Notes: a model not told the origin generated them from the sequence alone. DNA of 40,170 nucleotides from a bacterium (GCA_013823945.1 PNMZ01000011.1:1-40170), one strand, 5' to 3'. Shown: positions 33,001 through 40,170, numbered from the stretch's first letter. A program made the numbers and translations.

Positions 33001-33070
33001 TGTGGGCTGGCCCGAGCCGCCTATTTCGGGCCACCCGCATGACTAATTGTATGGGTGAATAGTTGGCGGC
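33001..33070 (+). promoter_or_regulatory. Candidate pseudoknotted leader RNA upstream of the dipeptidase gene
   Basis: TGGCCCGA (33008-33015) pairs perfectly with TCGGGCCA (33026-33033), extended by TGTGGG/CCCGCA past one bulge. The ten-base loop GCCGCCTATT (33016-33025) is complementary throughout to AATA (33058-33061) plus GGCGGC (33065-33070), with a three-base bulge. The whole loop of the first stem could therefore form a second helix downstream, a pseudoknot. It matches no riboswitch class I can name. A terminator-like hairpin follows at 33083. Confidence 0.4.
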
Positions 33071-33082
33071 ATTTCTCAGCAG

Positions 33083-33127
33083 GAGATCGCGAGCCGGGTT
33101 TTGGTACCTGGCTCCGCAATCTCTTTT
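33083..33127 (+). terminator. Terminator-like hairpin in the leader of the dipeptidase gene
   Basis: The arm starting GAGATCGCGAGCCGGG (33083) pairs with the arm ending GGCTCCGCAATCTC (33123), about 15 pairs with a bulge, followed by TTTT (33124-33127). It lies 28 bases before the start codon, where it could act as an attenuator, or it could end a separate small RNA. Confidence 0.5.
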
Positions 33128-33154
33128 AGTGTTTTAGGATGTATGCTTGGGTTC

Positions 33155-34564
33155 ATGTCAACTCAGGAATTGGTTATTCGCGTACAGGAATGGCTCCGTG
33201 CTCATGAGGCAGAGATGCTTGCGGATTTTCAGACGGTATTGCGGTTTCCGAGTTTGGAAGAACCAGCTTTGCCGAATGCTCCTTTTGGACAGGCGAATCG
33301 GGATGCGTTGGACTTTGCTTTGGGTTTGGCGGAGAAAGCGGGAATGCCAACGCGGGATATGGAGGGTTACTGTGGTTATGCAGAATTTGGAAGTGGGAAG
33401 GGGATGGTGATGACATTGGGGCACTTGGATGTGGTTCCGGTTGGGCCGGGTTGGAAGCATGAGCCGTTTGGGGCTGAGATTGATGGAGGCTATGTTTATG
33501 CGCGGGGAGCAAGCGATGATAAAGGGCCGACGGTTGCGATGTTTTATGCGGCGCGAGCTTTGAAAGAGTGTTGGCCGGATGTTCCGGTGCGGATTCGGAG
33601 TGTTTTTGGATGCAATGAAGAGAGTGGCTTTGAGTGCATTAAGCATTATATGAAAACGGAGGAGGTGCCGACTTTGGGGGTTGCGCCGGATGCGGGTTGG
33701 CCCTGTGTTCACGGGGAGAAGGGGATTGCGGACTTCCTGATTGCTCGCCCGAAGCCAGAGGGAGATTTGACGGTTTTGGAAATGACGGGTGGTCAGAGAC
33801 CTAATATCGTTATTGACTCCTTTGTGGCGAGGGTTCAGGTTTCGGCGGGTTATCGGGCAGCATTTGAGTTGGCGATTGGTGAGGCTTGGGATAAGAATTT
33901 GAGTTTTGATTGGGAGGGAGATGTTTGTTCAATTCGCGGCGTTGGGAAGGCGGCGCACGGGGCATATCCTTTTGGGGGAGATAGTGCGGCGATTCGGGTG
34001 TTGCGATTTTTGAAAGAGGCGGCACCGCTGGCCCAGGAGCGTGATTTTGACTACATGCATATGCTCACGCACATCGGCGGGAATGGCATTGGGATTGCGG
34101 GGAGTGACGAGCCAAGTGGGCCATTGACGTGCAATTGTGGTGTGGTCGAAACCCGGGGGAACGAGGTGTTCTTTACGCTCAATGTTCGGTACCCGGTGAC
34201 TTTTGATGGCGATGACTTGAGGGCGAAATGTGAAGCGTTCTTGGCGGAGTTGCCTGGCGATTACCGGCTTGTTTCGATGAGTGATAGCAAGCCGCTTTAC
34301 TTTCCGCTGGATCATCCGTTGGTGAAGACGATTCGAGAGGTTTATGAGGCTGAGACGGGTGAAAAGAAAGAGCCAAAGACCATGGGGGGCGGCACTTATG
34401 CACGGGCGGTTCCGAACTGTGTGGCGATTGGGACGGGATGGGAAGGAGATGGCCCAGCTCACGAGACCGATGAGCGAATGGCAATCAGCAGTTTTAATAA
34501 GATGGCGCAGATTTATGGACATTTAATGGTGAGATTGGCTCAGGAAGCCGAGAAGCTGGCGTAA
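33155..34564 (+). CDS. M20-family dipeptidase (PepV-like)
   Basis: From ATG 33155 the protein has 469 residues; ATG 33143 is an alternative adding four, and the frame further upstream runs through the leader hairpin. The dimetal site is complete: His90 in TLGHLDVVP, bridging Asp121 in ASDDKGP, Glu155-Glu156 in GCNEESG, Asp179 in APDAGWP, and His436 in GPAHETDER. The middle insert (about 190-300) is the lid/dimerisation domain of PepV-type enzymes. It removes N-terminal residues from dipeptides in the cytoplasm. A PepSY-type gene follows 16 bases later. Confidence 0.92.
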   Translation: MSTQELVIRVQEWLRAHEAEMLADFQTVLRFPSLEEPALPNAPFGQANRDALDFALGLAEKAGMPTRDMEGYCGYAEFGSGKGMVMTLGHLDVVPVGPGWKHEPFGAEIDGGYVYARGASDDKGPTVAMFYAARALKECWPDVPVRIRSVFGCNEESGFECIKHYMKTEEVPTLGVAPDAGWPCVHGEKGIADFLIARPKPEGDLTVLEMTGGQRPNIVIDSFVARVQVSAGYRAAFELAIGEAWDKNLSFDWEGDVCSIRGVGKAAHGAYPFGGDSAAIRVLRFLKEAAPLAQERDFDYMHMLTHIGGNGIGIAGSDEPSGPLTCNCGVVETRGNEVFFTLNVRYPVTFDGDDLRAKCEAFLAELPGDYRLVSMSDSKPLYFPLDHPLVKTIREVYEAETGEKKEPKTMGGGTYARAVPNCVAIGTGWEGDGPAHETDERMAISSFNKMAQIYGHLMVRLAQEAEKLA

Positions 34565-34580
34565 GGTACGGTTAAGAGCG

Positions 34581-35114
34581 ATGTATAAAGGAATTCGGAA
34601 CGTCCACAAATGGGCGGGCTTGGTGGCGTGTTTGTTTTTGATGGTGATTTCGTTTACCGGATTCTTTTTGGCGATTAAAGGGAAGTTGGATTGGATGCGG
34701 CCCAAGACGCAGACGGGGACGGTGGCATCCGTTGATCAGTTGGCTTCGGTGGGGACGGTGATGGATTCGGCGTTTGGAGCGGGGTTTGTGGAGTTGAAGT
34801 CAGTTGAGGACATAGACCGGTTGGAGTTTCACGCAGAGGATGGGGTTTGGAAGGTTTTGAGCAAGGAGGGTTACCGGGAGGTTCAAGTGGATGGGGTGAC
34901 GGCGGAGGTCTTGAGCAAAGGTCAACGCAACGACCAGATGTTTGAGGATTTGCACGATTTGAGTTATTTTGCGAAGTTTTGGCACGAGTGGGGATTGCCG
35001 ATTGTGGGAATTTTATTGTTTTGTTTGAGTTTGAGTGGAATTGTTATGTTTTTTGTGCCGGTTTTCCGGCGGATGAAGTTCAAGAAGGAACAGGCAAAGA
35101 AATCAGTGGGTTAA
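34581..35114 (+). CDS. PepSY-associated membrane protein
   Basis: The product is 177 residues with two membrane helices (about 12-32, and 137-160) around a PepSY-like extracytoplasmic domain. The start MYKGIRNVHKWAGL and the HDLSYFAKFWHEWGLP before the last helix are typical of the PepSY-TM family, with conserved His residues that may relate to metal or heme. Relatives are often tied to iron uptake or reductases. Here the only operon neighbour is the dipeptidase. Confidence 0.85.
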   Translation: MYKGIRNVHKWAGLVACLFLMVISFTGFFLAIKGKLDWMRPKTQTGTVASVDQLASVGTVMDSAFGAGFVELKSVEDIDRLEFHAEDGVWKVLSKEGYREVQVDGVTAEVLSKGQRNDQMFEDLHDLSYFAKFWHEWGLPIVGILLFCLSLSGIVMFFVPVFRRMKFKKEQAKKSVG

Positions 35115-35185
35115 TTTTTCCGGCTATTTCTGGGACTCTCTTGGGTTTTTTGTTTCTTGTTTGAATGTGATTCGTTTACAAGATG

Positions 35186-35288
35186 GCGACTTCACTGTGG
35201 CGCGCAGGTGAAGTTGCTGTTATTGAAATCAGGAGAAAGAAATGAACAAAGCATTAGCAGTTATTGGTCTGATAACAGTTGTTATCAG
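35186..35288 (+). other. Two hairpins at the 5' end of a PEP-CTERM gene
   Basis: GCGACTTCAC (35186-35195) pairs with GTGAAGTTGC (35208-35217) in the untranslated leader. CTGATAAC (35269-35276) pairs perfectly with GTTATCAG (35281-35288) inside the signal-peptide codons. Together they could affect translation or mRNA lifetime. Confidence 0.35.
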
Positions 35289-35946
35289 CAGTGCGCAAGC
35301 AACGATTATCACCCAGTGGAATTTTAACGATGGTGATACGGGCAACTTTCCGGGCGGGGTGAACTCCCCGAGTCCTTCGATTGGGGAGGGACTGGCCCTT
35401 GCCGTTGGGAATGTGACATTGGATCGGATCAGCGGAATTGGCTCAAGTGATCCGGAAGTGATTGATTTGAATCGCGCTTGGGGGGCGAGGGGGTATGACC
35501 CATTTGAAGTTGCCCAGGGTTTGGCCGGGGTTGAATTCCGGATTTCGACGATGGGGTTTGAGAATATTCGGTTGAAACTTGACCAGTACAAAGATCCAAG
35601 AAGTCTGCGATTTAGTCAGATCGAAGTGTCGGTCGGCGGGATTGTTTATACTCCCGTAGCGGTGATTGATGGATCACTTATTAATCATCCTGATTCTTGG
35701 TTTAATTCGTTAGATTTTGATCTTTCGGGCGTTCCGGGAGTTTCAAATAATTCTCAGATAGGAATTCGGATTGTTTCGGTTTTTCCCGAGGAATCGAGTA
35801 TTGGGGGAGGAGATGACTGGGAGACGTCGGCGGGGGTTTATTACGACCAAGTGACGATTTACTCGGAGGCGGTTCCGGAACCGGTGTCGGTTTTGGGGCT
35901 TGCGGGTTTGGCGGTGGCGGGATTGGTTCGACGGAAGCGGGGCTAG
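35242..35946 (+). CDS. PEP-CTERM sorted protein, first of a paralogous pair
   Basis: The product is 234 residues; AGGAG lies a few bases before ATG 35242. A signal peptide (MNKALAVIGL to SAQA) is followed by TIITQWNFNDGD, a beta-sandwich-like body, and VPEP (Pro212-Glu213-Pro214), a hydrophobic helix and VRRKRG. The next gene has the same opening (ILTQWDFNG) and the same middle motifs (STMGF versus STIGF; DSWFNSLDFDLS versus DTWFNGNSFDLS), so the two are paralogs from a tandem duplication. Surface display through exosortase is inferred from the signal. Function is unknown. Confidence 0.86.
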   Translation: MNKALAVIGLITVVISSAQATIITQWNFNDGDTGNFPGGVNSPSPSIGEGLALAVGNVTLDRISGIGSSDPEVIDLNRAWGARGYDPFEVAQGLAGVEFRISTMGFENIRLKLDQYKDPRSLRFSQIEVSVGGIVYTPVAVIDGSLINHPDSWFNSLDFDLSGVPGVSNNSQIGIRIVSVFPEESSIGGGDDWETSAGVYYDQVTIYSEAVPEPVSVLGLAGLAVAGLVRRKRG

Positions 35947-35956
35947 ACATTGAATG

Positions 35957-35984
35957 TTGGCCCTTCTTATCAGTGGAGGGCCAA
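35957..35984 (+). terminator. Hairpin after the first PEP-CTERM paralog
   Basis: TTGGCCCTTC (35957-35966) pairs with GGAGGGCCAA (35975-35984), ten pairs with one T-G. Only a short T-poor tail follows, so termination would be weak. Confidence 0.5.
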
Positions 35985-36121
35985 AAGTGTCTGATTTTTA
36001 CGGATAAACCTAGTATTTATGCGGGGAATATCTGCCTGATTATTAACAGTTGCTTAACGGGATTAGACTTTGATAGAAGCGTGTTCCTAGCATTTGCCTT
36101 GGAATGAATCGGAGAAGACAA

Positions 36122-36844
36122 ATGAAAAAGATTGCTTTGATTGGTGTTATGTCGTTTGCTGCAGTTGCAGCACACGCAGCGATTTTAACTCAGTGGGATT
36201 TTAACGGCGCAAGCGCAACCACCGTTCCGGGGGGCACCGCATCGCCGACAGCTTCAATTGGAGCAGGTACTGCAACACTGCTCGGTGGAGTCACTTCGAC
36301 CTTTGCGAGTGGCATCTCGAATGGAGGTTCGAGCGATCCTGTTACGACGTCCCCAAACAACTATGGTTGGAATATTACGACTTATGCGGCACAGAGCACC
36401 GATAATGGAAATCGTGGCGTTCGGTTCGATGTTTCGACGATTGGTTTCCAAGGCATTAGCTTCCGGTTTGATGTGCGAAAGAGCAACACTTCATCGCGGT
36501 ACCAAGAAGTTCTGTACACATTGGATGGCACGAATTTCATCAGTGCAGGAATTGTTGACGGAAATGCTGGTGACACTTGGTTTAACGGAAATTCGTTTGA
36601 CTTAAGCACGGTTGCGGGTGCGAACAATAATGCGAACTTTGGTTTCAAAGTTGTCGCGATTTTTGATCCGACCAATCCGACGGCAGGTGTTTATGCATCT
36701 TCAAACCCGAGCAGTAACTATGCAACAACGGGGACGACTCGCTTCGACATGGTAACGGTAAATGCAGAAGCAGTTCCTGAACCGGCGACGATGGTTGTCC
36801 TTGGTTTGGTTGCCGCTGCGGCAGCACGACGCAAGCGCAAGTAA
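36122..36844 (+). CDS. PEP-CTERM sorted protein, second of a paralogous pair
   Basis: From ATG 36122 the protein has 240 residues. This start has GGAG seven bases upstream and gives the signal peptide MKKIALIGVMSFAAVAAHAA; an in-frame ATG at 36104 would add an odd basic leader. The mature part is Asn/Thr/Ser/Gly-rich with ILTQWDFNG near its start and ends VPEPATMVVLG, then ARRKRK (PEP at 219-221). It is a diverged copy of the protein encoded at 35242. Codon use is more mixed than in most + genes, which suggests strong expression or later arrival. Confidence 0.87.
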   Translation: MKKIALIGVMSFAAVAAHAAILTQWDFNGASATTVPGGTASPTASIGAGTATLLGGVTSTFASGISNGGSSDPVTTSPNNYGWNITTYAAQSTDNGNRGVRFDVSTIGFQGISFRFDVRKSNTSSRYQEVLYTLDGTNFISAGIVDGNAGDTWFNGNSFDLSTVAGANNNANFGFKVVAIFDPTNPTAGVYASSNPSSNYATTGTTRFDMVTVNAEAVPEPATMVVLGLVAAAAARRKRK

Positions 36845-36866
36845 TTCTTGTATCGCAGACGTTATC

Positions 36867-36897
36867 AGAGGGGTGGCAAGAGTCACTCCTCTTCTTT
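36867..36897 (+). terminator. Intrinsic terminator after the second PEP-CTERM paralog
   Basis: AGAGGGGTG (36867-36875) pairs with CACTCCTCT (36884-36892), nine pairs with one G-T, followed by TCTTT. Confidence 0.6.
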
Positions 36898-36937
36898 GTC
36901 CTAGGGTGCTTTGGGTTTTGGGGCGAAACTCTAGGCG

Positions 36938-38035
36938 ATGAGATTGCGCTTTGAGTTGATGGCGGTTTGTCCGCATACGGGCGCGCGGCGGGGGCGGATT
37001 CACACGGCGCATGGGGTTGTGGAGACGCCTTGCTTTATGCCGGTGGGGACGCAGGGGAATGTCAAGACTTTGGGGAGTGAGGATTTGGAGGCGGCGGGGT
37101 TCAAACTCGTTCTCTCAAATACATATCATTTAAGTTTGCGTCCGGGGGATGAGCTGGTTGAGCGATTTGGTGGCTTGCATGAGCTCATGAGCTGGCGGGG
37201 TCCGATTTTGACAGATAGTGGGGGGTACCAGGTGATGAGCCTGAGCGATATGAACCGGATTGACGACGATGGGGTGACGTTTAAGAGTCATCTGGATGGG
37301 CGGGAGATATATCTAACTCCGGAGAGGAGTATGGAGATTCAGGCTCGGTTAGGGGTGGATATTGCGATGTGTTTGGATCAGTGCCCGCCTTATCCTTGCA
37401 GTCGTGATGAGGCGGCAGCGGCGATGGAACGGACGCACAAGTGGTTGCCGAGGAACCTTGCGGCGAAGGGGGAGAAAGTGAACTTATTTGGGATTGTCCA
37501 GGGAGGTGTGCACGAGGATTTGCGGCGAGAAAGTGCGGAAGTTGTGCGGGGGATGGATTTTGATGGGGTAGCGATTGGGGGAGTCAGTGTGGGAGAGCCG
37601 ACGGAGATGCAGTATCCGGTGGTGGAGTTCACGGCTCCGCTTTTGCCGGCGGATAAGCCGAGGTATTTGATGGGGGTTGGGCACCCGCAAGATATTTTGC
37701 ATGCGGTGAAATGCGGGGTGGATATGTTTGATTGTGTATTGCCGACGCGGATGGCGCGGCACCATGCGCTTTATACTTTGCGGGGGCGGGTGAATGCCTT
37801 GAACGCAAAGTGGGCGGAGGAGAAGGGGTGGTTTGACGAGGATTCGGTTTTTCCGGTAACGGAGCGATATTCGGCGGGGTATCTGCGGCATTTATTCAAG
37901 GCGGGGGAGCCTTTTGGGGCGCGGTTGGCATCGCTCCATAACATTTGGTTTTATGGGCGGATGATGCAGGAGATTCGTGATGCGATTGAGCAGGGGACTT
38001 GGCCAGAATTGATGGACCGTTACGCCCAGGCATAG
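36938..38035 (+). CDS. tgt: tRNA-guanine transglycosylase lacking the zinc-site cysteines
   Basis: The product is 365 residues and exchanges guanine 34 of certain tRNAs for a queuosine precursor. The barrel motifs are intact: NTYHLSLRPG, catalytic Asp93 in LTDSGGYQV, Asp147 in MCLDQCPP, GIVQGGVHEDLR and nucleophile Asp265 in MFDCVLPTRMARH. In bacterial enzymes a CxCxxC cluster then binds structural zinc. Here the matching stretch (about 301-311, EDSVFPVTERY) has none of the three cysteines, though the following YLRHL and SLHNIWFYG align well, including the usual His334. Loss of zinc with retention of the catalytic residues is unusual. Neighbours give no other queuosine genes. Confidence 0.94.
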   Translation: MRLRFELMAVCPHTGARRGRIHTAHGVVETPCFMPVGTQGNVKTLGSEDLEAAGFKLVLSNTYHLSLRPGDELVERFGGLHELMSWRGPILTDSGGYQVMSLSDMNRIDDDGVTFKSHLDGREIYLTPERSMEIQARLGVDIAMCLDQCPPYPCSRDEAAAAMERTHKWLPRNLAAKGEKVNLFGIVQGGVHEDLRRESAEVVRGMDFDGVAIGGVSVGEPTEMQYPVVEFTAPLLPADKPRYLMGVGHPQDILHAVKCGVDMFDCVLPTRMARHHALYTLRGRVNALNAKWAEEKGWFDEDSVFPVTERYSAGYLRHLFKAGEPFGARLASLHNIWFYGRMMQEIRDAIEQGTWPELMDRYAQA

Positions 38036-38086
38036 AGGTTTTTGGCTTTGGGGCTAGGGTGATGGGTTGGTACGATAGGGTTCGTT

Positions 38087-38599
38087 ATGGGTCTGCGTGA
38101 CGTGCCGCTTGGGAAGAATGCTCCGGAAGAAGTCAATGTGATTATTGAGATTCCTCGGTATAGCTCCAATAAGTATGAATACGACCTTGAAATGGATGCG
38201 ATGAAGCTTGACCGAGTGCTTTATTCGCCGTTGTTTTATCCTTGGGATTATGGATTTTTGCCGCGCACAACCTATCTTGACGGTGACCCAATTGATGCAT
38301 TGGTTTTGGTGAGTCACCCTACTTTTCCGGGGATTGTAGTTGAAGCGAAGCCGATTGGGGTTTTGGAGATGGTTGACCAGGGGATGCCGGACGAGAAGCT
38401 TCTGTGTGTCGCGAGCAAGGATCCGAGGTTTGGGAATCGAGGTCGGATGCGGGATGTTCACCAGCATACGCTGGACGAGATTGTCCACTTTTTTGAAATT
38501 TATAAGCAGTTGGAGAATAAGAGCGTGGAGATTAAGGGCTGGAAGAAGCGCGAATTTGCTTATGAGATTATTGAGAAGTTTAAGCACGAAGGGGAGTAG
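38087..38599 (+). CDS. ppa: Inorganic pyrophosphatase (family I)
   Basis: The product is 170 residues, the normal bacterial size. Family I marks are visible: EIPRYSSNKYEYD, YPWDYGFLPRT, and the metal-binding DGDPIDALVLV, then KDPRF. It hydrolyses pyrophosphate released by biosynthesis and so pulls those reactions forward. It follows tgt after about 50 bases and precedes a lipoprotein gene by 22 bases. Confidence 0.97.
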   Translation: MGLRDVPLGKNAPEEVNVIIEIPRYSSNKYEYDLEMDAMKLDRVLYSPLFYPWDYGFLPRTTYLDGDPIDALVLVSHPTFPGIVVEAKPIGVLEMVDQGMPDEKLLCVASKDPRFGNRGRMRDVHQHTLDEIVHFFEIYKQLENKSVEIKGWKKREFAYEIIEKFKHEGE

Positions 38600-38621
38600 A
38601 TTTTTTCCGTATAATTGAGGG

Positions 38622-39878
38622 GTGAAAGCGGCGCTATTGATTGTCGGTTTGGGGTTGGGTTTGGTGGGTTGTGCGGGGGATGGGGTTGATTCTGATGCGT
38701 CGTCGGGTTCGGTTCCGGCGGTTGAAGTTCCGGTGCAGACAGGCGTGAAGGGTCAGTTTGAGAAGTTTATCGCTTTGGTTGATGGGTTGCCGGAGGATGT
38801 TCGGGGGACGCCGGATATTCGCCGTGAGGAGTGGACGGCTGGGATGAAAGCGAATTTGATTGGGGCGGGGGAGGTGTTTTTGCCGGAAGCGGAGAAGCTG
38901 TTGGCGGATGCGTGGGATCTGGGGGAGTTTGACTATTCGGCAATTAATTCGGAGGCCGAGGAAGAAGAACTGGAGTGGTTGTCTGCGCAAATGTCGAATT
39001 CGGCAAGAGCGAAGGTTGGCTCAAAATTTTTGATGGCTTTATCGGAAGCGGCGGAAGAAGGGGGGAGCTATGATCTCTCGGCCCGGGCTATTGCGGCGAA
39101 TAGGAAATTGAGTGAACGGCTCTTGGGGAGTAATCGCGTGCTGATTGAGAATTTGGTGGCGTTGGCGATTAGTTCAATATCCGAGCGGACAGCAAGGCTG
39201 ATTGCAGTTAAGGGCTCATTTGGTGAGGCAGAATTTAAGATATTGCAAGGTGTTGATAAGGACTACCGAAAGGCGTTGGCGGACGCCTTACGAAGTGAGT
39301 GGACAGGTGGGTTGATTCCTTATCTCGAGAAGGCAAAGTTGCCCGAGACAGGGGAATTAGCTGGAGCAAAGTTTGACCAAGAAGCGACTTTGGCGTTTGC
39401 CAAACAGTACATAGCGGTGGCTTTGGAGGAGGTTGAGGGGACGGGATTGAGCTTGGATAAGGCGAATCAGCTCTTGGAGGAATTTTTGGGCGAGATACCC
39501 GAGGATGCGGAGGAGAAGTGGTTGAAAGATCAGCCGAATGGGTACGGCAAGGCGTTAATTCTGGATTCGTTGCCAGTTTTTGGTCAAGCGTTGAGCGCGA
39601 CGGTGAAAAGTGAGGCTTCGGAGGGTTTGACAGAGGTTGTTTTGGCGGCACAGCGGGGCTTGGCGGAAACCGGGAAGTTGCCAGAGACGGTGGCGGATTT
39701 GCGGAAGTTTGGATTGAAGGACGGAGTGGTTGATCCTTACACGGGGAAGAATTTTGGTTATGATCCGGTTCGCGGGGTTGCTTGGAGTGTGGGCCCGGAC
39801 GGAGTTGATGATGGGGGTTTGGACAAGGCGGAGGACTGGTCTGAACGGGCGAAGGATCGAGTTGTTCGAGTGAAGTGA
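38622..39878 (+). CDS. Lipoprotein of unknown function with pseudopilin-like C-terminus
   Basis: The product is 418 residues from GTG 38622. A signal with lipobox LVGC (14-17) puts the lipidated cysteine at 17. The body is mainly helical and acidic, with no family I recognise. The last 70 residues contain LPETVADLRKFGLKDGVVDP then YTGKNFGYDP and AWSVGPDGVDDGG, which resembles the calcium-binding end of type II secretion major pseudopilins (DPWG...GPDG..GG). That likeness may be only a shared local motif. It sits close behind ppa and may be co-transcribed. Confidence 0.82.
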   Translation: MKAALLIVGLGLGLVGCAGDGVDSDASSGSVPAVEVPVQTGVKGQFEKFIALVDGLPEDVRGTPDIRREEWTAGMKANLIGAGEVFLPEAEKLLADAWDLGEFDYSAINSEAEEEELEWLSAQMSNSARAKVGSKFLMALSEAAEEGGSYDLSARAIAANRKLSERLLGSNRVLIENLVALAISSISERTARLIAVKGSFGEAEFKILQGVDKDYRKALADALRSEWTGGLIPYLEKAKLPETGELAGAKFDQEATLAFAKQYIAVALEEVEGTGLSLDKANQLLEEFLGEIPEDAEEKWLKDQPNGYGKALILDSLPVFGQALSATVKSEASEGLTEVVLAAQRGLAETGKLPETVADLRKFGLKDGVVDPYTGKNFGYDPVRGVAWSVGPDGVDDGGLDKAEDWSERAKDRVVRVK

Positions 39879-39912
39879 TAGATCTTTATAGGATCTAGAG
39901 TCGCTTCTACTT

Positions 39913-39987
39913 GTCAACCCCTCCCGACCCCTATGGGGGCCACCCTTCCCAATCCCCGCTTTCGCGAGGACAAGACTTGGGGCGGGA
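39913..39987. repeat. Dispersed palindromic (REP-like) repeat, copy 2
   Basis: The segment opens with the same 18 bases as the copy at 5284 (39913-39930). It continues with a CCCC/GGGG hairpin around TAT and a GC-rich arm ending in a CCCCGC/GGGGCGGG pairing. It lies in the gap between the lipoprotein gene and the last gene of the window. Confidence 0.65.
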
Positions 39988-40062
39988 AATTGCAATCATT
40001 TTCCCTTTGAGCCTGAGGTGACTTTCGTTGAGATTTTCACGAGACAGGGGTAGGATTTTGGA

Positions 40063-40170
40063 ATGAAGGTTCATGTTTGGGGGGAGTTGACGGAGGAGCA
40101 GCAGGGGGTTTTTGAGGGGTTGGAGGTTCATTTTGGGGAAGAGGTTGGGGCTGATTGTGAGATATTGGTG
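40063..40170 (+). CDS. Start of an unidentified protein (3' truncated by the window)
   Basis: ATG 40063 has AGGA seven bases upstream and opens a frame that runs to the end of the window, 36 residues. The beginning MKVHVWGELTEEQQGVFEGL with a later CEILV could be the first strand and helix of a Rossmann-type enzyme such as a D-2-hydroxyacid dehydrogenase, but this is too short to decide. Codons end in G/T like neighbouring + genes. Confidence 0.55.
   Translation, partial: MKVHVWGELTEEQQGVFEGLEVHFGEEVGADCEILV

Noticed and set aside
33101..33154. Upstream extension of the dipeptidase
   Set aside because: It would be translated through the terminator-like hairpin and the added residues do not belong to the family; 33155 or 33143 fits better.
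1..40170. tRNA, rRNA, CRISPR or insertion sequence
   Set aside because: No cloverleaf with a T-loop and CCA end, no ribosomal RNA sequence, no regularly spaced repeats and no transposase were seen in either strand by eye; a tRNAscan or Infernal run could still find a short one.

Overview
The window reads as a chromosomal segment of a Gram-negative-type, free-living heterotrophic bacterium, most likely Armatimonadota (Fimbriimonadia-like). This placement is inferred from gene style. The signs are a prepilin-like protein with an Ala-Phe-Thr-Leu-Ile-Glu start followed by FPVFAQAK, four PEP-CTERM sorted proteins, lipoproteins, a long-form HPF, an ispDF fusion, and tryptophan dioxygenase next to a kynureninase. 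No rRNA, tRNA, CRISPR array, transposase or prophage gene was recognised. The + strand is visibly rich in G and T throughout. Genes on + end codons mostly in G/T and genes on - mostly in C/A, so the + strand is probably the leading replication strand.

Layout. 1-4111 (+): the tail of a DUF423 membrane protein, a PGRP-type amidase, a tandem-thioredoxin protein, two SGNH/GDSL hydrolases and a prepilin-like protein. 4108-6178 (-): kynureninase and tryptophan 2,3-dioxygenase, separated by a palindromic repeat. 6179-6975: almost 800 bases without a convincing gene but dense in hairpins, two terminator-like structures and short direct repeats. 6976-14549: a hypothetical repeat protein, an HTH-PAS regulator (-), an M61 peptidase, two convergent PEP-CTERM genes around a strong bidirectional terminator, a beta-lactamase-like serine hydrolase and an ECF sigma factor. 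14642-15076: a small lipoprotein.

15136-20650 (-): an ATP synthase operon in the order atpZ, atpI, atpB, atpE, atpF, atpH, atpA, atpG. The beta and epsilon genes are absent, and a terminator closes the operon after gamma. 20723-26012: divergent recG, then a rhodanese, convergent with topA. 26203-30497 (+): a compact run of transglutaminase-like protein, PIN-TRAM protein, ispDF and hpf, convergent with a comF-family gene. 31413-32918 (-): a small LuxR-type regulator and galK. 33155-35114 (+): an M20 dipeptidase behind a structured leader, then a PepSY-type membrane protein. 35242-36844 (+): a paralogous pair of PEP-CTERM proteins. 36938-39878 (+): tgt, ppa and a large lipoprotein. 40063 to the end: the start of an unfinished gene.

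The genes are mainly housekeeping (energy, DNA repair and topology, isoprenoids, tRNA modification, ribosome hibernation) mixed with envelope and secreted proteins. Most worth a second look are the RNA-like cluster at 6300-6940, the pseudoknot-plus-terminator leader at 33001-33127, a tRNA-guanine transglycosylase lacking its zinc cysteines, the ATP synthase operon lacking beta/epsilon with an unusual b subunit, and the strand-dependent codon usage.
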